DNA from: a bacterium
GTDB lineage: Bacteria > Zixibacteria > MSB-5A5 > GN15 > FEB-12
NCBI GenBank assembly: GCA_030640905.1
Contig: DAOWIM010000090.1
Span: forward strand, 1 to 7,966
Length of the DNA stretch: 7,966 nt
Reading direction: 5' to 3'
A model generated the notes under the pieces. It made no database searches. It saw only the letters and a program-made list of their open reading frames with translations, and was not told where the DNA came from. Each line of letters opens with the position of its first letter. Within the stretch, counting starts at the first letter, position 1. Below are positions 1 through 7,129 of this stretch, piece by piece. The translations under genes were made by a program, and so were the position numbers.

Positions 1-770
1 CCGATCTCAAGCATCGGCTTGATTAGTTGGCAGTGTCCCGGGTAGCGGATCGTCTTGTAGTCCAGATCAGCAACTTTGCCCAGATACGTGTCCGGCAGGG
101 TCGAGACGCCACCTGATGTATAGAAAGCTTCCAGTTGGCCGATCCCGTCGAAATTCAAAAGTTCCAGGCCGGTCATCGGGTTGACGGTTTTCTTGACACC
201 ATCTTCAAGGACGATACACGGCTCCCAATATTCATTGATAAGACCTTCGGCGGAGAAAAGCATCTGGTAGTTCAGGGGCGGGCGAGGTGATTGCGGAAGA
301 CCGCCAACACGGATTCTGACCGACTCAACTTTCTCAAGTTTGCTGACACCATCGGCCACCAGAATCGAGACAAAGCCCGGAGCCAGACCGCAGTCCGGAA
401 TAACGACAACACCGGCCTTCTCGGCCTGCTGATCCATCTCAAGTTGCGCCTGGACAGCATCGTTATTACCGCCCAAATCGACAAAATGGCAACCAGCTTC
501 GATAGCCGCTTTTGTCAGTCCCGGATTGTATTTGTAGGTAACGCAGGAAAGAACGGCATCATAATCCGAAAACAGGTTTTTTGCCGCCTCCGGGTCCGAA
601 GCATCGATCCGTCCGGAAATCGTCTTCTCATCACCAAACCTGTTGGCAACATCGCGGGCCAGGCTCTCATCAATATCGAACACTCCGACCAGTTCGACAT
701 TATCTGCCCGGGTAAAATCAAAAGCTGCTGCTCGGCCCATTAGACCGGCTCCAATTACCGCTATCTTCAC
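1..770 (-). CDS. Lysine 6-dehydrogenase / saccharopine dehydrogenase-like oxidoreductase (3' end outside window)
   Basis: A pyridine-nucleotide-dependent oxidoreductase of the saccharopine dehydrogenase superfamily. The visible 256 residues resemble lysine 6-dehydrogenase, which oxidatively deaminates the epsilon-amino group of lysine in the cytoplasm. The N-terminus carries a Rossmann nucleotide loop, GAGLMG (residues 7-12). An aspartate at residue 32, at the expected end of the second beta strand, favours NAD over NADP. Further family features are VDLGG (about 99-103), PDCGLAPGF (about 129-137), the PRPPLNYQ stretch and the SGGVSTLP and YKTIRYPGH segments near the cut end. The family is about 370-400 residues long, so roughly a third lies beyond the left edge. 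I chose the GTG at 768-770 because GGAG sits 6 nt upstream and the Rossmann strand begins immediately after it. The gene is divergent from the phosphoacceptor gene. Superfamily is confident; the substrate (lysine, saccharopine or a carboxynorspermidine-type amine) is not proven by sequence. Confidence 0.87.
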   Translation of the reverse strand, partial: MKIAVIGAGLMGRAAAFDFTRADNVELVGVFDIDESLARDVANRFGDEKTISGRIDASDPEAAKNLFSDYDAVLSCVTYKYNPGLTKAAIEAGCHFVDLGGNNDAVQAQLEMDQQAEKAGVVVIPDCGLAPGFVSILVADGVSKLEKVESVRIRVGGLPQSPRPPLNYQMLFSAEGLINEYWEPCIVLEDGVKKTVNPMTGLELLNFDGIGQLEAFYTSGGVSTLPDTYLGKVADLDYKTIRYPGHCQLIKPMLEI

Positions 771-944
771 AATCTACTCCAGTATCGGACTGTTACAGTG
801 GATGTTAGGCTGGTAACTCAGAGCCGAATATAAGCCCTCAAAGCTTTTTTTCAACTCTTTTGTAAGGAATGGACCTTCAATTGTCGATAAACAAAAGTAG
901 AGGGGTAACAGAAAAGAGGAAACTTAGGGAGCTGAGGTTGCAAC
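771..944. other. Divergent intergenic region
   Basis: This 174-nt gap separates the divergent dehydrogenase and phosphoacceptor genes. It holds the minus-strand promoter at 827-854 and the plus-strand ribosome-binding site at 934-937. For the plus-strand gene I found only weak candidates, such as TTGTCG at 881-886 without a good -10, so its promoter may depend on an activator or an alternative sigma factor. Confidence 0.45.
827..854 (-). promoter_or_regulatory. Probable sigma-70 promoter of the lysine-dehydrogenase-like gene
   Basis: Reading the minus strand, TTGAAA at 854-849 and TATATT at 832-827 each match the sigma-70 consensus at five of six positions and are separated by 16 nt. Transcription would begin near 820, giving a leader of about 50 nt before the GTG at 770. 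The position inside the divergent intergenic gap (771-944) supports a real promoter. No operator-like palindrome is evident over it. Confidence 0.5.
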
Positions 945-1244
945 ATGAATGGACCAGAAACGAAGGCAAAGTCAACAATCGGACCAGATCAGTGGGACGA
1001 ATTACAGCCGTTTATTACGCAATGCTTGAAACTCAACCATGATCTGAACAACCCACTGGCAGGAGTCATTGGCTACTGTGAATTCTTGATGGAAGATTCT
1101 CCTAATCTCAAAGACAGCCAGCGCAAAAATCTGACCCAGATCCTCACCTGTGCCGAGAGGATCAAGAATCATATCGATGCTCTCTGTAAACAGAAGATGA
1201 AATTGTCAGAGAAAATTGATCTGCGATCTCTGGAAAACATGTAA
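945..1244 (+). CDS. Stand-alone histidine-kinase phosphoacceptor (HisKA/DHp) domain protein
   Basis: A small, probably cytoplasmic 99-residue protein consisting almost entirely of a dimerisation and histidine-phosphotransfer domain. The H-box reads LNHDLNNPLAGVIGY, with His32 as the expected phosphate-accepting residue, an acidic Asp33 next to it and the usual Pro37. A second predicted helix (about 57-85) contains the coupled RKNLTQILTCAERIKNHI pattern, giving the two-helix hairpin that dimerises into a four-helix bundle. There is no N, G1 or G2 box, so the protein cannot bind ATP like a full kinase. It is not a visible truncation: the stop is followed after 14 nt by the convergent end of the VWA gene, so there is no remnant of a catalytic domain. 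GAGG at 934-937, 7 nt before the ATG, supports the start. A hand count over 961-1200 gives about 45% G+C, a little below its neighbours. Likely roles are a phosphorelay intermediate (compare Spo0B or ChpT) or a kinase-interacting regulator; the partner is unknown. Confidence 0.8.
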   Translation: MNGPETKAKSTIGPDQWDELQPFITQCLKLNHDLNNPLAGVIGYCEFLMEDSPNLKDSQRKNLTQILTCAERIKNHIDALCKQKMKLSEKIDLRSLENM

Positions 1245-1258
1245 TCCGAAATTTCAGA

Positions 1259-3439
1259 TCAGATCAGTTGGTTGATTTTCCGTATCAACCATTCTGCAGA
1301 AAGCGCCACCAGGAAAATCAATAGAAGCCAGATTCGGTTCCATACGATAATCTCACCACGCTTGATCGCCTTGATCGGTAGTATATCCAACTCTTCAACA
1401 AATCGATCAAAGTCACCCCAGCGCACATACTGGCCACCGGTCAGTCTGGCGATAGCCGACAACGTTTCAGAATCCCCGGAAGGGTCCAGTTCCTCCAGCG
1501 AATACGTCTCCACCATGACCGAACCATCGACCTGCTTTAGAACACTGCCTCCCTTCTCAAAACGTGCTTCAAACTGATACCTGCCCGGTGGAACCCGGTC
1601 CAACTGGGCCGCAAAACGCCCCTCTGAGACAACCTGAAGGTCAGCCTCAATTGGCTCGTCGGTATCACTGCGCTTGAGGCGTACATACCCGCTGACACCG
1701 GGGATCGGCCGATACCCCTGATCGAACGCATAGCCTGCAAACCGAACCGGTTCGCCGCGAGCAACAACCTCGCGCTCGGGAGCAATTCTGATCGGATCAA
1801 AATCTTCCCGCACTGTCAACCAGTTGAGGGTACCTTCCAGAAAGCGAGAATAATCAGCACCATTATCTCCGTATCCAAGACCAACAAATCCCCAGGTCCA
1901 GAACGGAAGAGCCGCCGAAGCCAGCACTTTTCCCGGTCCCGTTCGGCGATAGCCAAGCAACGGGATCGATTCTCCCCGCCCGCGACTATTTGCCGCTGAG
2001 AGCAAGACGGTAGCTTGCGGGTCAATTTGGTCACACCTGACCAGCGATTCAAACGGCGGTAGCTCTGCCCATCTCTGCCTGATTGCAACCCGCTCGTCGG
2101 CCAGACGAACCGACGGATGAAACAGTTCGCTCTCGGTTGGTTCACCGTGGAAATCAGCATGGACCAGAGCCGGAACAACCGACGGATAAAACGGCAGCAA
2201 CTCATCAAACCAGTCCACCCGATTGCCGGCCGCAAAAGTACCGCCCATCAGAACCCACACCGCCCCACCGCGTTCAGAGAGATAGGAACGTATGTTCGAC
2301 TCGTGGGGAGCCAGAGTCGCCGGGTTGGGATCGTAAAGGATTATCAGATCGTAACGATTCAGTTCGGTAAGGCGATCAGGGAAACGACCGCGAAGATTAC
2401 CCAGCTTCTCGCCAAGAGCGATGAATTCAACGTCGTACTGATCCGATTGCTCCAGATGTCTCCTGAGGAAACCAACCTCGTGGTCAGGTCGCCAGCTTGC
2501 CAGTAACACCGGCCGGCGACTGCGAAGAACCTTAACGGCAAATGACTGCTCGTTGTTGCCGTCTGTTTCTTCTGCCGCAGTCGTCTCAATCGTCACCGTC
2601 AGGATTTTCTTCCCCGGTTCGGGCGGTAGATATCTAAGCGATACGTGCCCCCGGCCATCCTCCTGGTCGAGCATAAAATCGGCCTGCTTCAACGTCTGCC
2701 GACCTTCCATCAACTTAATAGTCAACGGACCGGTGACGGCATGATGCCAGTCAAACCTGATATCGACCACACTCTGCCGACCAACAAATGCCACCGGTTC
2801 AAAATCGACAGTGCCAAGACCAACATCAAATTGCCCTGACTCTCCGGCCATATCAATGGCGTGAACAGGAACCGTCAGCCCCGAAGCGGCCTGGCGTGGA
2901 TCACCACCGTCGTTGGAGTTGCCATCGCTGAACAGCAGCCAGAAATCGGATGATCGGGAAAGCTCATCATGACCAACCGAAGAAATCACATCACCGAGGG
3001 CCGTTCTGTCACGCTGAACCGCATCCCTCGAATCAGCCGCATTGCCTCCAAAGTAAACCGTCCTGATATCGACCTGCGAACGAACGGCCTTGACCGCATC
3101 GTTTGAGAGAGTTGATTCAACTCGCGCCAACCGAGTGAACTCACCGTCCCCGGCGTTCATGCTGGAAGAGATATCGACAAGTACGGTGGCCTGCACTTTG
3201 CGTTCAAAATGACGTTCGTAGCCGATCACCGGTTCAAGGAGGGCAGCAAAAAGAGCGGCGATGGCGCAGAGACGTAGAGTCGCCAGTATTACTCTGAGAT
3301 AAACCGGAAGCGGCGGGTTGGTTCGATAATATAGATAGACACCCAGCCCCACCAAAACCACAAAAGCTGTCCAGGCAAGAAACGGCGTAGACGTCAGAAA
3401 ATCTATTGAGAGTTTTTCGTATCCAAACAAAGCAGCCAT
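1259..3439 (-). CDS. Membrane-anchored VWA protein with glutamine-amidotransferase-fold domain
   Basis: A 726-residue inner-membrane protein of the BatA-like / COG5426-like type; its molecular role is unknown. Residue numbers here count from the in-frame TTG at 3445, two codons upstream of the chosen ATG. Two membrane helices (about 22-40 and 53-75) precede a von Willebrand A domain with an intact metal-binding MIDAS motif: DISSS (Asp91, Ser93, Ser95), Thr148 and Asp174 in FSDG. A beta-rich linker (about 205-305) leads to a class I amidotransferase-like fold (about 310-420, RPVLLASWRPD to VLMGG) that lacks the catalytic Cys at the expected elbow. A carbohydrate/Ig-like beta region (about 560-645) and one C-terminal helix (about 700-720) ending AEWLIRKINQLI complete it. 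The soluble part is probably periplasmic. I prefer the ATG at 3437-3439 over the TTG, although neither has a strong ribosome-binding site. Related genes usually sit after a MoxR ATPase and a DUF58 gene; here the upstream neighbour is a polyprenyl synthase. Confidence 0.87.
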   Translation of the reverse strand: MAALFGYEKLSIDFLTSTPFLAWTAFVVLVGLGVYLYYRTNPPLPVYLRVILATLRLCAIAALFAALLEPVIGYERHFERKVQATVLVDISSSMNAGDGEFTRLARVESTLSNDAVKAVRSQVDIRTVYFGGNAADSRDAVQRDRTALGDVISSVGHDELSRSSDFWLLFSDGNSNDGGDPRQAASGLTVPVHAIDMAGESGQFDVGLGTVDFEPVAFVGRQSVVDIRFDWHHAVTGPLTIKLMEGRQTLKQADFMLDQEDGRGHVSLRYLPPEPGKKILTVTIETTAAEETDGNNEQSFAVKVLRSRRPVLLASWRPDHEVGFLRRHLEQSDQYDVEFIALGEKLGNLRGRFPDRLTELNRYDLIILYDPNPATLAPHESNIRSYLSERGGAVWVLMGGTFAAGNRVDWFDELLPFYPSVVPALVHADFHGEPTESELFHPSVRLADERVAIRQRWAELPPFESLVRCDQIDPQATVLLSAANSRGRGESIPLLGYRRTGPGKVLASAALPFWTWGFVGLGYGDNGADYSRFLEGTLNWLTVREDFDPIRIAPEREVVARGEPVRFAGYAFDQGYRPIPGVSGYVRLKRSDTDEPIEADLQVVSEGRFAAQLDRVPPGRYQFEARFEKGGSVLKQVDGSVMVETYSLEELDPSGDSETLSAIARLTGGQYVRWGDFDRFVEELDILPIKAIKRGEIIVWNRIWLLLIFLVALSAEWLIRKINQLI
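1269..1291. repeat. 8-bp perfect inverted repeat at the end of the VWA gene
   Basis: TGGTTGAT (1269-1276) and ATCAACCA (1284-1291) are exact reverse complements around a 7-nt loop. A separate 10-bp palindrome, TTCTGCAGAA, follows directly at 1292-1301. Both lie within the last codons of the VWA gene, next to the convergent junction with the phosphoacceptor gene. Neither strand shows a T-run after the stem, so this is not a standard intrinsic terminator. It could be a weak mRNA 3' structure or chance. Confidence 0.3.
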
Positions 3440-3598
3440 CGTCAAAGGTCTTTTCTCGTACGCAAAATTCAGGCTCGTAGCGCTGACTCAGTTTTCTGAA
3501 ACCGTCGTATATTGATCGGCACTTCGGTTATACCGGTCAGAGCAACATCGGTTCTAGAAGCACAAGGTAGTAGATCGGCTAGAATCAACAACAGATTA
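3440..3598 (-). other. Intergenic gap between polyprenyl synthase and VWA gene
   Basis: This stretch of about 160 nt holds no coding region I can support. I found neither a convincing -35/-10 pair nor a hairpin followed by T residues on the minus strand. The VWA gene may therefore be read through from the polyprenyl synthase promoter, or may use a promoter I cannot recognise. Confidence 0.4.
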
Positions 3599-4585
3599 TC
3601 AGGAAGCCCGGGCGATGGCAAATTCTACCATCCCGGCCAACGAGTCATAGTAGATAGATTCCTTGACTTTGGAGATGGCATCCAGCCCCTGTTGACAGAG
3701 TCGATCAGCTCGGTCGTAGGCATAGTCGATCCCCCCGGATTCGGTGACAAACTGGTGCAGGCGCTGGAACGTTTCCTGATCTCTCTCGGGCTGATCAAGG
3801 CACCCGAGGATTTCTTTGCGCGCGGCCTTTCCAACATTCTTCAGCGTAAAAATAAGCGGTAAGGTAACTCTGCCGGTGAGGACATCGTTACCCGGTTCCT
3901 TGCCAGTGACCTCTGCATCGCCAACAAAATCAAGCAGATCATCGGCAATCTGGAAGGCTGTCCCAATTTTCTCACCAAACATGGCAAACCGTTGTCGTTC
4001 GCCGATTGGTCTCTTCAGGAGGATCGGTCCGGTCTCGCAGGAAACGGCAAAGAGCGAGGCGGTCTTATCGGCAATGATTGAGAGATACTCATCTTCGGAC
4101 ACATCGTAGTTGCCGGTTTCTTCAATCTGCCGGAGTTCTCCAATCGAAACCCTTTCGGTCGCTTCGGAAATCGCCTGCATCAGTTGGAGGGACTCGGTCG
4201 TCACCATGATCCGGAACGCCTTGGCAAAAAGATAGTCACCCATCAGAACCGAAATCAGATTGGTCCACTGTGCATTGACCGTATCCTGGCCACGTCGCAT
4301 CTCCGACTCATCGACTACATCATCATGCAAAAGAGTGGCGGTGTGGATCAATTCAATAGCCAGCGATGCTGACACCGTATGCTCGGTGAAATTGTCGGCG
4401 GCTCGGGATGAGAGAAAGAGAAAGGCCGGTCTGATTCGTTTACCACGCGCCTTGAGAAGGTGACGCGCAATCGATGCAATCAGCGGCGAGTCACCTTTGA
4501 CAACATCGTTTAAGTTGCGACTGAAGTCGTCCAGGTCCGCCTGTACCGGGCTGGTATATTCAAGCATTTTGTTGGTATCAAGCAT
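3599..4585 (-). CDS. Long-chain all-trans polyprenyl diphosphate synthase (IspB/heptaprenyl-type)
   Basis: A 328-residue cytoplasmic prenyltransferase that condenses farnesyl or geranylgeranyl diphosphate with successive isopentenyl diphosphates to make the side chain of a quinone. Visible family motifs in order are GKRIRP (48-53, isopentenyl diphosphate binding), the first aspartate-rich motif DDVVD (88-92) followed by Arg97-Arg98, GDYLFA (116-121), Lys174-Thr175, FQ (211-212) and the second aspartate-rich motif DDLLD (215-219). The residue five before the first motif is a small Ala83 rather than an aromatic, which in this family permits long products. The segment IHTATLLHDDVVDESEMRRG is close to E. 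coli IspB as I remember it. I chose the ATG at 4583-4585. An upstream in-frame TTG at 4619-4621 is excluded because it lies at or before the likely transcription start of a consensus promoter. AAGGAG at 4609-4604 is 18 nt from this ATG, which is unusually far. Exact chain length cannot be read from sequence. Confidence 0.93.
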   Translation of the reverse strand: MLDTNKMLEYTSPVQADLDDFSRNLNDVVKGDSPLIASIARHLLKARGKRIRPAFLFLSSRAADNFTEHTVSASLAIELIHTATLLHDDVVDESEMRRGQDTVNAQWTNLISVLMGDYLFAKAFRIMVTTESLQLMQAISEATERVSIGELRQIEETGNYDVSEDEYLSIIADKTASLFAVSCETGPILLKRPIGERQRFAMFGEKIGTAFQIADDLLDFVGDAEVTGKEPGNDVLTGRVTLPLIFTLKNVGKAARKEILGCLDQPERDQETFQRLHQFVTESGGIDYAYDRADRLCQQGLDAISKVKESIYYDSLAGMVEFAIARAS

Positions 4586-4622
4586 GATCGGACAGCTTTC
4601 TTTCTCCTTCAGGTGGACCAAA

Positions 4623-4651
4623 ATTATAGGCCGTTATGCCTGCTTTGTCAA
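4623..4651 (-). promoter_or_regulatory. Perfect-consensus sigma-70 promoter upstream of the polyprenyl synthase
   Basis: On the minus strand, TTGACA (4651-4646) and TATAAT (4628-4623) match the sigma-70 consensus at all twelve positions and are exactly 17 nt apart. Transcription should begin around 4614-4619, leaving a leader of about 30 nt before the ATG at 4585. It lies in the short gap after the hydrolase gene, so the polyprenyl synthase has its own strong, probably constitutive promoter. No operator palindrome is evident across it. Confidence 0.85.
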
Positions 4652-4710
4652 ACGATTTGTCTCAGATGTCACCGGCTCGGTCAAAATAGCAGGTTGAAGC
4701 AGTTGTTAAA

Positions 4711-5550
4711 TCAATCACGCCCGGAAATCAGCCGACCGACCGCTTCCCGATAGGTAGGATGATCGAGATAGCCTAAATCATCGTGTCCACCGGTGAGCGG
4801 CACAAACTGCTTCGGCTCGGGAGCATTCTCAAAAAGAGCCTTCCCCATCCGGAAAGGAATCATGTCGTCATCTGGTGAATGCGTCACCAGAACCGGGGAC
4901 TGAATACTCTTGATTCCCGAAATCGAATCGAATTGATATCGCGCCAGCCACGACACAGGCAAAAATGGATAGACCAGTCGGCCCATATCTGCAATTGAGG
5001 TGAACGACGACTCGACAATCAACCCTCCGCACTTGAACCGACTCGCCAGATTGATAGCAACCGCGCCACCAAGAGATCGACCAAACAGAATAATATCGGC
5101 AGGCGGGACGCCTTTGCTTTCGGTCAACCACCGATACGCCGCCTCAGCATCGGCATACATACCGTCCTCCGAGGGTGAACCGTCGGACCGGCCATAGCCG
5201 CGGTAATCGATAATCAGCAGATCGGTCTCCATCTCACCGATGAAGCTGATCGTTTCCAAACGATGCGATATGTTGCCGCCATTGCCGTGAAAAAAGAGAA
5301 TCGTCTTGTACAAACTATCCGTGACGGAATCTGATGAAGCAGGGACAAACCAGCCGTGAATGTTCTCACCGTCGGTCACTTCGATAGAGACATCCTCAAA
5401 TGGTAAACCGATCTCAGCAGGCGTCACAACCAGTTCACTGACCGGGTAGAAGATCATCCGATCCTGACTGAAATAGACCAAAGCCATCACCAATCCGATA
5501 ATAGTAACGATACTTGCCAGCAGCCAGAGCAACATTCTGAGAACCTTCAT
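4711..5550 (-). CDS. Membrane-anchored alpha/beta hydrolase (BEM46/ABHD17-like)
   Basis: A 279-residue serine hydrolase of unknown substrate. An N-terminal uncleaved signal anchor (about residues 4-27, LRMLLWLLASIVTIIGLVMALVYF) is followed by the QDRMIFYP segment typical of this subfamily, then the alpha/beta hydrolase domain. HGNGGN (88-93) forms the oxyanion-hole strand-loop. DYRGYGRSDG (115-124) is the usual early loop. The nucleophile elbow is GRSLGG with Ser159. The probable catalytic acid is Asp228 in SPDDDMIP and the catalytic His is His256 in GGHDD. All triad members are present, so it should be active as an esterase, thioesterase or peptidase-like enzyme. Domain orientation (cytoplasmic or periplasmic) is not decided by the sequence. 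The ATG at 5548-5550 gives the full anchor; a second ATG five codons later has a better-spaced AAGG and is an alternative. It lies 37 nt after guaA and may be co-transcribed with it; there is no obvious terminator between them. Confidence 0.88.
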   Translation of the reverse strand: MKVLRMLLWLLASIVTIIGLVMALVYFSQDRMIFYPVSELVVTPAEIGLPFEDVSIEVTDGENIHGWFVPASSDSVTDSLYKTILFFHGNGGNISHRLETISFIGEMETDLLIIDYRGYGRSDGSPSEDGMYADAEAAYRWLTESKGVPPADIILFGRSLGGAVAINLASRFKCGGLIVESSFTSIADMGRLVYPFLPVSWLARYQFDSISGIKSIQSPVLVTHSPDDDMIPFRMGKALFENAPEPKQFVPLTGGHDDLGYLDHPTYREAVGRLISGRD

Positions 5551-5587
5551 CTCAAAAACTAAGAACCATGATTAATACCGACAACGG

Positions 5588-7129
5588 TTATTCCCATTCA
5601 ATCGTAGCCGGTGGTTTCGATGAAATATCATAGACAACGCGGTTGATTCCTGTGACCTGCCGGATAATCCGATTGGAAATGTGAGCAAGAATATCCGGGT
5701 CGATCTTGGCCCAGTCGGCGGTCATGCCGTCAACGGACGTAACCGCCCGTAACGCCACCACGTGTTCGTACGTGCGTTCATCACCCATAACACCGACCGC
5801 CTTGATCGGCAAGAGCACCGAGAACGCCTGCCAGATGTCATCGTAGATTTTGTTGGCAAAGAGTTCGTCGATAAAGATAGCGTCCACCTCTCGCAGGAGG
5901 TCGCAGCGTTCTTTGGTGATATCGCCTAATATTCTAACCGCCAACCCGGGACCGGGGAAAGGATGCCTCCCGATAAATTTCTCCGGGATACCAAGCTTAC
6001 GGCCAAGCTCTCTGACCTCGTCTTTGAATAGTTCCCGCAACGGTTCGACCAACTTCAGTTTCATGCGGTCTTTCAACCCACCGACATTGTGGTGCGATTT
6101 GATCGTCGCCGATGGGCCCTTAAACGAGACCGACTCGATGACGTCCGGGTAGAGTGTCCCCTGGGCAAGGTAATCAATCTGCCCTATCTTCTCGGCCTCG
6201 TCTTCGAAGATATCTATGAAAGCATTGCCGATGATCTTTCGCTTTTTCTCCGGATCGGAGACACCGGCCAGTCTCTCAAGGAAGAGCGAAGAGGCGTCCA
6301 CCGCTTTGAGGTTAATCCCCAGTGTACCGAGCATGCGGGTGACATCTTCAAATTCGTTCTTGCGCAGGAGTCCGTTATTGACAAAGACACCATGCAGTTT
6401 CGATCCAATCGCCTTAGACAGGAGCATAGCGGCGACGGTAGAATCAACTCCACCGGAGATACCGAGGATAACTTCGCCATCACCTACTTGAGCACGAATC
6501 TGCGCCACCGTGCTTTCGATAAAAGCCTCGGTCGTCCAGTCACCCTTGAGGCCACATACATCAAAGAGAAAGTTGGAGAGGATATTTTTTCCCTCGTCGG
6601 TATGGTGGACTTCGGGATGAAACTGGACGCCATAGATGCGGCGTTTTTCGTCGGCCACCGCGGCAGCTTTAAGAGTATCGGTTGACCCAATCACTCTGAA
6701 ACCATCGGGCAATTTCTCCACCGAGTCACCGTGAGACATCCACACCTGACTGCGACGCGGAATGCCGGAGAAAAGACGGTTTTCGCTGTCGAACTCAAGG
6801 TATGCCCGACCGTACTCCCTTGTCTCGGCCCGAACCAACTTACCGGAGAACGCTTTAGCCAGCAGGTGCATACCATAGCATATACCGAGAATCGGCAGGC
6901 CGCTGTCGACTACGTTGGACGGCATCGGGGGGGAATCTTTATCCATAACCGAAGCCGGGCCGCCCGATAGAATGTAGCCACGAACGTTGCGATTGGCGTA
7001 TGTCTGCAGGTCGGCATGACAGGGCACAATTTCACAATATACTTTCGCTTCGCGAACACGACGCGCGATGAGCTGCGTATATTGCCCGCCGAAATCAATG
7101 ATGAGAATCATTTCAGAATGTTGCGACAA
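5588..7129 (-). CDS. guaA: GMP synthase (glutamine-hydrolysing)
   Basis: Converts XMP to GMP with ATP and glutamine, the last step of de novo guanine nucleotide synthesis, in the cytoplasm. The 513 residues match the family length. The N-terminal class I amidotransferase domain has the nucleophile Cys84 in GICYG and His171/Glu173 in QFHPEV. The ATP-pyrophosphatase domain has the PP-loop SGGVDS (225-230). The C-terminal dimerisation domain contains RHPFPGPGLAVRILG and ends in KPPATIEWE, the conserved XMP-binding tail. The usual FGSQY near the N-terminus reads FGGQY, a mild change. The start is the TTG at 7127-7129: AAGGAG (7142-7137) ends exactly 7 nt before it. The TTG two codons upstream is too close to that site, and the first ATG (7109-7111) has no ribosome-binding site. 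The gap after the nadB stop is 2 nt and the binding site lies within nadB, so translation is probably coupled. Confidence 0.97.
   Translation of the reverse strand: MSQHSEMILIIDFGGQYTQLIARRVREAKVYCEIVPCHADLQTYANRNVRGYILSGGPASVMDKDSPPMPSNVVDSGLPILGICYGMHLLAKAFSGKLVRAETREYGRAYLEFDSENRLFSGIPRRSQVWMSHGDSVEKLPDGFRVIGSTDTLKAAAVADEKRRIYGVQFHPEVHHTDEGKNILSNFLFDVCGLKGDWTTEAFIESTVAQIRAQVGDGEVILGISGGVDSTVAAMLLSKAIGSKLHGVFVNNGLLRKNEFEDVTRMLGTLGINLKAVDASSLFLERLAGVSDPEKKRKIIGNAFIDIFEDEAEKIGQIDYLAQGTLYPDVIESVSFKGPSATIKSHHNVGGLKDRMKLKLVEPLRELFKDEVRELGRKLGIPEKFIGRHPFPGPGLAVRILGDITKERCDLLREVDAIFIDELFANKIYDDIWQAFSVLLPIKAVGVMGDERTYEHVVALRAVTSVDGMTADWAKIDPDILAHISNRIIRQVTGINRVVYDISSKPPATIEWE

Noticed and set aside
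291..743. 150-codon plus-strand open frame
   Set aside because: It lies entirely antisense to the dehydrogenase gene, which has clear family motifs. The antisense product shows no recognisable domain.
835..860. T-rich run after AAGC resembling an intrinsic terminator
   Set aside because: There is no GC-rich stem before the T-run, it lies between divergent genes, and on the minus strand it forms the spacer and -35 of a promoter.
3512..3862. 116-codon plus-strand open frame crossing the gap before the VWA gene
   Set aside because: More than two thirds of it is antisense to the polyprenyl synthase C-terminus, and its composition shows no protein family signal.
4583..4621. TTG at 4619-4621 as the start of the polyprenyl synthase
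   Set aside because: It lies at or upstream of the predicted transcription start of the consensus promoter and has no ribosome-binding site before it.
4679..4684. Second -35-like TTGACC upstream of the polyprenyl synthase
   Set aside because: At 17 nt downstream there is only GACAAA, which is a poor -10; the neighbouring consensus promoter explains expression better.
6089..6685. 198-codon plus-strand open frame opposite guaA
   Set aside because: guaA is unmistakable on the other strand, and the antisense translation has no recognisable domain or ribosome-binding site.
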